5,024 bases of DNA from Enterobacteriaceae bacterium (lineage in GTDB: Bacteria > Pseudomonadota > Gammaproteobacteria > Enterobacterales > Enterobacteriaceae). Location of the stretch: NCBI GenBank assembly GCA_022712475.1, contig JALAGK010000597.1, positions 1-5,024 on the forward strand, given 5' to 3'. Every line of letters begins with the position of its first letter. Position 1 is the first letter of the stretch. The position numbers and the translations under genes were made by a program. This document shows, in pieces, positions 1 to 5,024 of the stretch. Below the pieces are notes generated by a model. That model ran no database searches and was not told where the DNA came from. It saw nothing but the letters and a program-made list of their open reading frames with translations.

Positions 1-317
1 ATATTATATTTCTTCGAAAGCTCAAATATTTTGGATGATTTTAAATCACTAATCAAAGTCAGGTTTTCATCCCAGGCAAACGGCGTGATACGACGAAAAC
101 CCGTTAGTATGACAGGGTCAATAAACTGGAAGTTGTTCTCTCGATATGTCTGTACCCACTCTGGCGGATAATTTGATATGATTAATCCCTTAGACGGGTC
201 TTTTTTACTGAATACAGTAAAAGCGTATTCCGGCAATCCGAAAGGTTCTAGTTTCCGCTCAATGTAGTCACGCAAAGTTTCACTCAGCACTCTATTTTCA
301 TTGAATATGGAGAACAT
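1..317 (-). CDS. LuxR-family quorum-sensing regulator, EsaR/ExpR/YenR type (5' part only, cut by window edge)
   Basis: These 105 codons form the N-terminal acyl-homoserine-lactone (AHL) binding domain of a LuxR-type transcription factor. The start MFSIFNENRVLSETL and the later segments DPVILTGFRR, TPFAWDENLTL and SDLKSSKIFELSKKYN closely follow EsaR of Pantoea stewartii as I remember it. The ligand-pocket residues known from TraR are all present at a constant offset: Y50, W54, Y58, D67 and W82, with P68 after the aspartate. AHL binding is therefore likely kept. The C-terminal helix-turn-helix lies off the left edge, so completeness cannot be judged. The ATG at 317 fits the family start and has an AGGGG ribosome site (327-323) five bases upstream; the ATG at 330 is out of frame. 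Members of this group usually bind DNA without AHL and are released by it, and are often convergent with a luxI gene, which here would lie to the left. G+C is about 39% by hand count over 1-300, against 60% in a sample of livF (1021-1080), which hints at different ancestry. Confidence 0.93.
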   Translation of the reverse strand, partial: MFSIFNENRVLSETLRDYIERKLEPFGLPEYAFTVFSKKDPSKGLIISNYPPEWVQTYRENNFQFIDPVILTGFRRITPFAWDENLTLISDLKSSKIFELSKKYN

Positions 318-349
318 CAACGCCCCTCATTCTTCGATTCCAGTTTAAA

Positions 350-369
350 TCCTGTACTTTGGGACAGTA
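350..369. promoter_or_regulatory. lux-box-like operator (EsaR/YenR-type dyad)
   Basis: The half-sites CTGT (352-355) and ACAG (364-367) are separated by 8 bases, the spacing of the classic lux box. The left half, CCTGTACT, equals that of the P. stewartii esaR box as I recall it, and about 13 of 20 positions agree overall. The site overlaps the putative -10 of the luxR-type gene (371-366), a position suited to autorepression. It also lies about 66 bp upstream of the likely start of the divergent small RNA, a position suited to activation. Binding is inferred from sequence and context only. Confidence 0.68.
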
Positions 370-371
370 TA
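366..371 (-). promoter_or_regulatory. Putative -10 element of the luxR-type gene
   Basis: TATACT reads on the minus strand at 371-366, about 48 bases upstream of the ATG at 317. It overlaps the right half of the lux-like dyad, as expected for an autorepressed luxR homologue. No good -35 is visible; the hexamer 17 bases upstream is TAAGTT. The promoter is therefore weak or its position uncertain. Confidence 0.4.
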
Positions 372-390
372 AACCCGTCCCCAGAGACAA

Positions 391-419
391 CTTACATTAT
401 TTTCAGCGCCCTATATAAT
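391..419 (+). promoter_or_regulatory. Plus-strand sigma-70-type promoter divergent from the luxR-type gene
   Basis: A perfect -10 TATAAT (414-419) is preceded, at the optimal 17-base spacing, by CTTACA (391-396), which matches four of six positions of the -35 consensus. Transcription would begin near 426. The lux-like dyad is centred about 66 bp upstream of that point, where an activator can touch RNA polymerase. No open frame with a ribosome site follows, but a hairpin series and a terminator do, so the product is probably a non-coding RNA. Confidence 0.55.
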
Positions 420-438
420 CATTTTCACCCATTTGGGT

Positions 439-464
439 AAAAAAAACCTGGCACAATAGCCAGG
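439..464 (-). terminator. Terminator-like hairpin with U8 on the minus strand
   Basis: Read on the minus strand, the stem CCTGGC (464-459) and GCCAGG (452-447) with a 6-base loop is followed by eight T (446-439), a good intrinsic terminator. It would stop minus-strand transcripts before they enter the luxR-type gene, whether read-through from liv or a short RNA from the extended -10 at 543-535. On the plus strand the same hairpin is an internal element of the putative small RNA. Confidence 0.55.
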
Positions 465-534
465 CTGCGAAAATCGCATTTAACACCAGGGAATTCGCTT
501 ACCGATTGTTAGTTCCGGTAAGTAAACAGTTAAT

Positions 535-543
535 ATTATACCA
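535..543 (-). promoter_or_regulatory. Extended -10 promoter on the minus strand, antisense to the small RNA
   Basis: TGGTATAAT at 543-535 is a perfect extended -10 (TGn-TATAAT). The -35 region is poor (TTACGC, 16 bases upstream), which extended -10 promoters tolerate. Initiation near 528 and termination at 439 would give an RNA of about 90 nt, wholly antisense to the plus-strand small RNA. In AT-rich DNA such a match can occur by chance. Confidence 0.33.
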
Positions 544-553
544 AAAAGTCCTC

Positions 554-582
554 AAGGCGTAATGTACATATTACGCCTTTTT
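554..582 (+). terminator. Intrinsic terminator of the putative small RNA
   Basis: A perfect 10-bp stem, AAGGCGTAAT (554-563) with ATTACGCCTT (570-579), encloses the loop GTACAT and runs into TTTTT (578-582). The U-tract is on the plus strand only; on the minus strand the stem is followed by GAGGAC. An outer pair, CCAAAAAG (541-548) with CTTTTTGG (577-584), competes for the 3' flank. Confidence 0.7.
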
Positions 583-584
583 GG

Positions 585-857
585 CATTTGTACTTTCATG
601 CTGCTGCAATACCCCATTCTTAACACATATTGTATTGCGCATCACCTTGCGCTGACCGCCAACATTTGACTGCCACATCATTCGTTATAACGCCCAGAAA
701 CCTTCGCGCTCACTACCCCATTCTCCCGTCCGCTGCACAATACAGGCACCAGATTCCCGGAGCCTGAGAATATATTCTTGTTATCAACACGAAATAATGG
801 GCTTCAGGTTAATAGCGAATTCTGGTAGGTCTATAACGCCACACTGATATAACGCAT
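585..857. other. Intergenic stretch with no identifiable gene
   Basis: I see no start codon with a ribosome site followed by a plausible frame on either strand, and no RNA gene. Present are a 12-bp palindrome AGAATATATTCT (767-778) and three copies of TATAACGC (near 687, 832 and 848), whose meaning is unclear. E. coli K-12 carries ugpB beyond livF; no trace of ugpB is apparent here. Confidence 0.5.
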
Positions 858-886
858 AAAAAAAGTGCGTCTCATGAGACGCACTT
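858..886 (-). terminator. Intrinsic terminator of the livHMGF operon
   Basis: A perfect 24-base palindrome (863-886) has arms AAGTGCGTCT and AGACGCACTT and a CATG centre. On the minus strand it runs into seven T (864-858). It starts 69 bases past the livF stop, in the right orientation and place to end the liv transcript. On the plus strand no T-run follows, so it is not bidirectional. Confidence 0.88.
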
Positions 887-954
887 AGTCACATAACCGT
901 TTTATCAATCAGCGCGTGCGGTGCAGGTACCGACAGTGTGCTGTCGTCCTTACC

Positions 955-1668
<714 letters not shown>

Positions 1669-2436
1669 TTATGCTTCTCCCAGATAGGCACGGATAACGT
1701 CAGGATTATTGCGGATTTGCTCCGGCGTGCCGCTGGCAAGCGGCGTCCCCTGGTTGACCACATAAATGCGATCAGAAATGCCCATAACCAACTTCATATC
1801 ATGCTCAATGAGCAAAATAGTGGTGTTGTGGTGGTCGCGCAGCTCAACAATCAGCTCGTCCAGCTCTTTGGTTTCGCGCGGGTTCAGACCTGCGGCCGGT
1901 TCGTCGAGCATCAGAATTTCTGGCTGTGTCACCATGCAACGGGCAATCTCCAGTCTGCGTTGCTGACCGTAAGCAAGGTTACTGGCCTGGCGGTTAGCGT
2001 GCTCTAAAAGCCCGATACGCTCAAGCCACACGCCAGCGCGGTCCAGCGCCTCGGCCTGGCTACGGCGAAAGGCCGGGGTTTTCAAAAGCCCGGAAAAGAC
2101 CCCGCTTTTCATTTGCTTGTGCTGGGCCACAAGCAGGTTTTCAATAACCGTCATTTCACGAAACAGGCGTACATGCTGAAAAGTGCGAACCACGCCAAGC
2201 CGGGCTATCTCCTGTCCGGAAAGGCCCGCCAGCTCTTTATCGCGAAGCATAATGGTGCCGCCGCTGGGCTTGTAGAAACCGGTCAGGCAATTAAACACCG
2301 TGGTTTTACCGGCGCCATTTGGCCCAATCAGCGAGACGATTTCACCTGCATTCAACGTCAGTGCGACGTTGTTCACGGCAAGCAGGCCACCAAAGCGCAT
2401 CATCAGACCGCTTACCGACAATAATGGCTGACTCAT
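1669..2436 (-). CDS. livG: Branched-chain amino acid ABC importer, ATP-binding subunit LivG
   Basis: LivG is the second ATPase of the LivHMGF transporter and pairs with LivF on the cytoplasmic face. Its 255 residues equal the E. coli protein. Motifs are Walker A GPNGAGKT (38-45), the Q-loop RTFQHVRLF (84-92, Q87), the signature AYGQQRR (155-161, with Tyr-Gly in place of the usual Ser-Gly), Walker B ILMLDEP (174-180, catalytic E179) and the switch histidine H212 in LLIEHDM. It keeps the canonical Q-loop and switch His that LivF lacks, so the two ATP sites are probably unequal. The ATG at 2436 overlaps the livM stop by four bases (ATGA), with an AGGAG ribosome site inside the livM end. The stop at 1671-1669 touches the livF start. 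The C-terminal extension after the H-loop, ending IRAYLGEA, is typical of the LivG group. Confidence 0.98.
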   Translation of the reverse strand: MSQPLLSVSGLMMRFGGLLAVNNVALTLNAGEIVSLIGPNGAGKTTVFNCLTGFYKPSGGTIMLRDKELAGLSGQEIARLGVVRTFQHVRLFREMTVIENLLVAQHKQMKSGVFSGLLKTPAFRRSQAEALDRAGVWLERIGLLEHANRQASNLAYGQQRRLEIARCMVTQPEILMLDEPAAGLNPRETKELDELIVELRDHHNTTILLIEHDMKLVMGISDRIYVVNQGTPLASGTPEQIRNNPDVIRAYLGEA

Positions 2437-3710
2437 GCCTGCTCTCCTTCTGCGTCACCCTTTTTAAGCGCGAGCTGTGGGCGCTTCATCGGCAACAATC
2501 CCTGTGGACGCCAGATCATCATCAATACCATCAGGCCGCCCAGCATCAGCATGCTGTATTCATTGAAATCACGCATCAGCTCGCGCGACACCACCAGCAA
2601 AATGGCGGCAAGAATAACCGCAAACTGTGAGCCCATACCGCCCAACACCACAATGGCGAGCACAAACGCTGACTCGGCAAAAGTAAAAGATTCCGGGCTG
2701 ACAAAGCCCTGGCGTGCGGCAAACAACGTGCCCGCAAAACCGGCAAATGCGGCGCTGATGGTAAAGGCTGTAAGCTTGATACGCGTCGGGCTTAAGCCCA
2801 GCGAACGGCAGGCGATTTCATCTTCGCGCAGCGCTTCCCAGGCGCGGCCCAGCGGCATGCGCAGCAGGCGGTTGATCACAAACAGCGTGAAGACCACCAG
2901 CAGCAACGCCACCAGATAGAGGAAAATTACGCGATCGCTCGGATCGTATTTGAGGTTAAAGAAATTGCTAAAGGTATCCCAGCCGCCTTCGCGAGCAGTA
3001 CGGCTGAACTCCAGGCCAAACAGGGTCGGTTTAGGGATCTGGCTGATGCCGTTCGGCCCACCGGTAATTTCGGTGTTGTTCAAAAGCAGGATACGCACGA
3101 TCTCACCGAACCCCAGCGTCACAATCGCCAGATAGTCACCGCGCAGGCGCAGCACCGGAAAGCCGAGCAGGAAACCTGCTGCGGCCGACACCAGGCCCGC
3201 CAGCGGCAGGCAGGTCCAGAAGCCCAGTCCATAATAGTGGTTTAAGAGCGCAAAGGTATAAGCGCCAATGGCATAGAAGCCCCCGTAACCCAGCACCAGC
3301 AGGCCAGAAAGCCCCACCACTACATTAAGCCCAAGGCCAAGAATGATGTAAATCATGGTCAGCGTGGCGATATCCACCGTGCCGCGCGAGACCATAAACG
3401 GCCAGACGACGGCCAGCACCAGCAGCGCAATCAAGAACAGCTTCTGCTTAACCGTAGAACCATCAATAGCGGGCAGAATAAACGTCGGCCCGGACACACG
3501 TTTGAGGCTGCTTTGCACAAATGGGCGCATCAACTGAAAGAAGAACACCACGGCCGTACCAATGGCAACCCACTCCCAACGCACGGCGGCGGCGCTGCCC
3601 ACCACCAGCTTTGTGCCGTCCAGACCCAGCTGCACGCCCATAAAGACCGCCGCCAGTACGAAGAACATCGCGGCTGAGAACAGCGCGCCGAAAAAATGTA
3701 TAGGCTTCAT
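2433..3710 (-). CDS. livM: Branched-chain amino acid ABC importer, permease subunit LivM
   Basis: LivM is an inner-membrane permease that forms the translocation path with LivH. The 425 residues match E. coli LivM in length and nearly throughout in sequence. Two N-terminal hydrophobic segments (about 5-28 and 46-62) precede the conserved permease core, which begins near residue 90. The core holds [25 protein letters not shown] split over about 125-150, the periplasmic-side TGGPNGI (216-222), the cytoplasmic coupling segment [14 protein letters not shown] (292-305) that contacts the ATPases, and GGMGSQ (357-362). The N-terminal extension is characteristic of enterobacterial LivM. The ATG at 3710 overlaps the livH stop by four bases (ATGA), and GGAGGT nine bases upstream is its ribosome site. 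It overlaps livG by four bases at its end. No frame damage is seen. Confidence 0.98.
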   Translation of the reverse strand: MKPIHFFGALFSAAMFFVLAAVFMGVQLGLDGTKLVVGSAAAVRWEWVAIGTAVVFFFQLMRPFVQSSLKRVSGPTFILPAIDGSTVKQKLFLIALLVLAVVWPFMVSRGTVDIATLTMIYIILGLGLNVVVGLSGLLVLGYGGFYAIGAYTFALLNHYYGLGFWTCLPLAGLVSAAAGFLLGFPVLRLRGDYLAIVTLGFGEIVRILLLNNTEITGGPNGISQIPKPTLFGLEFSRTAREGGWDTFSNFFNLKYDPSDRVIFLYLVALLLVVFTLFVINRLLRMPLGRAWEALREDEIACRSLGLSPTRIKLTAFTISAAFAGFAGTLFAARQGFVSPESFTFAESAFVLAIVVLGGMGSQFAVILAAILLVVSRELMRDFNEYSMLMLGGLMVLMMIWRPQGLLPMKRPQLALKKGDAEGEQA

Positions 3711-4633
3711 ACTTTCTCGACCTCCGGACGCCCAAGGATCCCGGTGGGCATCACCAGCAATACCAGAATCAGCAGAGCAAAAGACACCACATCTTTGTAC
3801 TCCGTACTGAGATAAGCAGACGTCAGCGCTTCGGCCACACCGAGAATAAGCCCACCGAGCATTGCCCCGGGAATACTACCAATGCCACCCAGTACTGCAG
3901 CGGTAAAGGCCTTCATGCCGGCCATAAAGCCGATATAGGGGTTAATCACACCATAAAACTGGCCGAGCAATACGCCTGCTACGGCGGCCATCGCCGCACC
4001 AATCACAAAGGTCAGTGAGATAACCCTGTCGGTATTAATCCCCAACAGGCTTGCCATTTTCAGGTCTTCAGCACAGGCGCGGCAGGCGCGACCCATGCGC
4101 GAATAACGGATAAACAGCGTCAGCGCCAGCATCGCCAGCACCGTCACCACCCAGATAACAAGCTGCATAGTGGTAATGGAAGCAGAGAAATGTTCGCTGT
4201 TGCCCACAACCCACTGGCCGCTGAACAAGCTTGGCAGCGCGATATCACGCGAGCCTTCGGTAAGGCTGACGTAGTTTTGCAGGAAGATTGACATACCGAT
4301 AGCAGAAATCAGGGCAATCAGGCGCTTGGAGCTGCGCACGGGCCGATAGGCCACACGCTCAATGCTCCAGCCATAGGCGCTGGCGATAATGATGGCGCCA
4401 ATAAAACCCGCGCCCACCAGCAGCCAGCTGGTATCGATACCCATCATCAGCAGTGCCGCGATAATCATAAATGAGATGTAGCTGCCAATCATGTACACCT
4501 CGCCGTGGGCGAAGTTAATCATGCCGATGATGCCGTAGACCATGGTATAGCCGATGGCAATGAGCGCGTAGGTGCTGCCCAACGTCACGCCGTTAAACAT
4601 CTGCTGTAAGAAATAGAGGAATTGCTCAGACAT
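3707..4633 (-). CDS. livH: Branched-chain amino acid ABC importer, permease subunit LivH
   Basis: LivH is the first permease of the LivHMGF importer and sits in the inner membrane. The 308 residues equal E. coli LivH in length and differ at few positions. It is almost wholly hydrophobic, with about eight membrane segments. Marker motifs are NFAHGE (40-45) after the first helices, the coupling segment [19 protein letters not shown] (182-200) and GGIGSIPGA (249-257). The start [15 protein letters not shown] is the family start and has a GAAGG ribosome site upstream. In E. coli livK, encoding the leucine-specific binding protein, comes just before it; here only a 52-codon remnant ends 16 bases upstream. 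livH is thus the first intact gene of the operon. It may be expressed from a promoter in 4809-4990 with the remnant as part of its leader. Confidence 0.98.
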   Translation of the reverse strand: MSEQFLYFLQQMFNGVTLGSTYALIAIGYTMVYGIIGMINFAHGEVYMIGSYISFMIIAALLMMGIDTSWLLVGAGFIGAIIIASAYGWSIERVAYRPVRSSKRLIALISAIGMSIFLQNYVSLTEGSRDIALPSLFSGQWVVGNSEHFSASITTMQLVIWVVTVLAMLALTLFIRYSRMGRACRACAEDLKMASLLGINTDRVISLTFVIGAAMAAVAGVLLGQFYGVINPYIGFMAGMKAFTAAVLGGIGSIPGAMLGGLILGVAEALTSAYLSTEYKDVVSFALLILVLLVMPTGILGRPEVEKV

Positions 4634-4649
4634 AAGCTACCTTCGTGCG

Positions 4650-4808
4650 TTAGTGCGACGCCGTCGACGTTACGTCGTCAGCATGCCATTGAAGAACCCG
4701 GCATTTACGCCCCGTCAGGTCGCCCCCTCGGGCAACTGGCCCGGACTGCATGTCCGGTATTGCTGGTGCCACACGGGCCGCAGCAAGTGCTATCGCCTGT
4801 ATTTTCAT
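4650..4808 (-). pseudogene. livK: livK remnant: leucine-binding protein gene with a large internal deletion
   Basis: This 52-codon frame (ATG 4808, TAA 4652-4650) lies where livK stands in E. coli, 16 bases before livH, on the same strand. Its last part, GDLTG....VLQWHADDVTST (residues 29-49), aligns with the LivK C-terminus [20 protein letters not shown], sharing GDL, G, V and QWHAD in register up to the stop. Residues 20-30 (MQSGPVARGGD) resemble the mature LivK N-terminal stretch MSGPIAQWGD. The frame therefore reads as the two ends of LivK joined where both carry a Gly-Asp, with roughly 300 residues lost. The signal peptide is degenerate: one Lys, a short Ala/Ile/Leu stretch, then Arg and Pro. 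It cannot bind an amino acid, because both lobes of the fold are gone. A hairpin CCGGAC/GTCCGG (4741-4757) lies inside it. The E. coli comparison is from memory. The alternative, an unrelated small protein, is less likely because of the C-terminal match and location. Confidence 0.66.
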
Positions 4809-4856
4809 CCTCAGAAAACCCCATTCGTGATGTTGATGTTTTTATGTTCACAACGT

Positions 4857-4886
4857 GCTGTTCTATTTATGAACAGCCTTATTTTT
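4857..4886 (+). terminator. Hairpin followed by a T-rich tail
   Basis: The stem GCTGTTC (4857-4863) and GAACAGC (4871-4877), with a 7-base loop, is followed by CTTATTTTT on the plus strand, resembling a modest intrinsic terminator. No plus-strand gene ends here. On the minus strand it would be a stem-loop in the liv leader. Its role is undecided. Confidence 0.35.
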
Positions 4887-4970
4887 GTCTGATTGATTAA
4901 CAAGTTACAGGTTATTCAGGCAATTAAATCCTTCATTTCCCTATAATTCAGTCAATTAAGAAGGGATATT

Positions 4971-5021
4971 ATGCTGATTCACACCCTTAATAAACAAAAA
5001 AAAGCGCCACCATCAGAATAA
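4971..5021 (+). CDS. Doubtful 16-codon ORF near the right edge
   Basis: The frame encodes MLIHTLNKQKKAPPSE and ends in TAA. In its favour are a well-placed GAAGGGA ribosome site (4960-4966) and a perfect TATAAT (4942-4947) about 24 bases before the ATG. Against it are its length, the lack of any recognised family, and an A8 run (4996-5003) that looks like the complement of a U-tract. I cannot tell a real leader peptide, the broken start of a longer gene, or chance apart. In E. coli the gene beside livK is panM, on the opposite strand to livK as I recall, but this peptide does not resemble the PanM start. Confidence 0.22.
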   Translation: MLIHTLNKQKKAPPSE

Positions 5022-5024
5022 TAT

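Larger units (their letters stand above)
426..582 (+). ncRNA. Candidate quorum-sensing small RNA of YenS/EsaS type, about 157 nt
   Basis: This is a probable regulatory RNA read away from the luxR-type gene. Its 5' end follows the TATAAT promoter and its 3' end is the intrinsic terminator at 554-582. In between are small hairpins: ACCC/GGGT (427-438), CCTGGC/GCCAGG with loop ACAATA (447-464), GCGA/TCGC (467-477) and CTTACCG/CGGTAAG (498-522). An unpaired run of eight A (439-446) could serve as an Hfq contact. No start codon with a Shine-Dalgarno site is visible. Known precedent: apo-YenR of Yersinia enterocolitica activates yenS, a small RNA divergent from yenR that inhibits the AHL synthase gene yenI, and EsaR activates esaS in the same position. 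The promoter, operator and terminator layout here matches that, but I did not establish sequence homology with YenS or EsaS. The likely target, a luxI-type mRNA, is outside the window. The alternative is that these elements serve separate minor transcripts. Confidence 0.5.
4809..5024. promoter_or_regulatory. AT-rich region upstream of the liv operon, probable promoter and leader
   Basis: The liv promoter should lie here, but no single choice is convincing. On the minus strand CATAAT (4973-4968) with TTGTTT 18 bases upstream is a candidate that would give a leader of about 150 nt before the livK remnant. TTGACT (4955-4950) is a good -35 with no matching -10. On the plus strand TATAAT (4942-4947) is a perfect -10 with no clear -35. 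Lrp control of liv is known in E. coli, but I cannot mark an Lrp site by eye. Confidence 0.4.

Noticed and set aside
685..780. Minus-strand fragment reading EYILRLRESGACIVQRTGEW and on to GFWAL, reminiscent of the end of a phage-type winged-helix protein
   Set aside because: It has 31 codons, is preceded directly by two in-frame stops, and has no start or ribosome site. A second frame over the same bases reads equally smoothly, so the resemblance is not trustworthy without a database search.
1988..2093. Possible internal regulatory structures in livG and other dyads inside the liv coding genes
   Set aside because: Short dyads in GC-rich coding sequence are expected by chance, and none is paired with a T-run or promoter.
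4622..4900. Plus-strand open frames of 92 and 79 codons across the livK remnant
   Set aside because: They have no recognisable motif or good ribosome site and are antisense to the livH start and the LivK-like frame, whose C-terminal match explains the region better.

Overview
The window is chromosomal DNA from a gammaproteobacterium of the order Enterobacterales. LivF, LivG, LivM and LivH read almost residue for residue like the Escherichia coli proteins (from memory), have the same lengths and sit in the same order. That points to Enterobacteriaceae or a near neighbour; the genus cannot be decided. A LuxR-type quorum-sensing gene of the EsaR/ExpR/YenR group lies beyond the 3' end of livF. 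E. coli K-12 has the ugp genes there, so this flank differs from the E. coli map.

Layout, left to right. (1) 1-317, minus strand: the first 105 codons of a LuxR-family regulator that runs off the left edge. (2) 318-954: no protein gene. It holds a lux-box-like dyad (350-369), a -10 for the luxR gene, a divergent plus-strand promoter (391-419) and a string of hairpins ending in an intrinsic terminator (554-582). I read this as a small-RNA gene of about 157 nt, arranged like yenS/esaS, the small RNAs divergent from yenR and esaR. Region 585-857 holds nothing I can identify, and 858-886 is a strong terminator for the liv operon. (3) 955-4633, minus strand: livH, livM, livG and livF, tightly packed (two 4-nt ATGA overlaps and one TAA/ATG abutment). 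They encode the membrane and ATPase core of the high-affinity branched-chain amino acid ABC importer. (4) 4650-4808, minus strand: a 52-codon frame where E. coli has livK. It appears to be a collapsed livK that keeps a trace of the start and a recognisable LivK C-terminus, with about 300 codons missing. (5) 4809-5024: AT-rich upstream region with a hairpin, possible divergent promoters and a doubtful 16-codon ORF.

How it works together: LivH and LivM form the pore and LivG and LivF hydrolyse ATP. With livK apparently destroyed, the importer would need a periplasmic binding protein encoded elsewhere (LivJ, or another livK copy). On the left, the LuxR protein probably binds the dyad between its own promoter and the divergent one, repressing itself and switching the small RNA. 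In the Yersinia and Pantoea relatives this regulator is active without acyl-homoserine lactone and is released by it. The synthase gene is not in the window.

The most notable points are the apparent quorum-sensing small RNA with its shared operator, and the livK remnant at the head of an otherwise intact liv operon.
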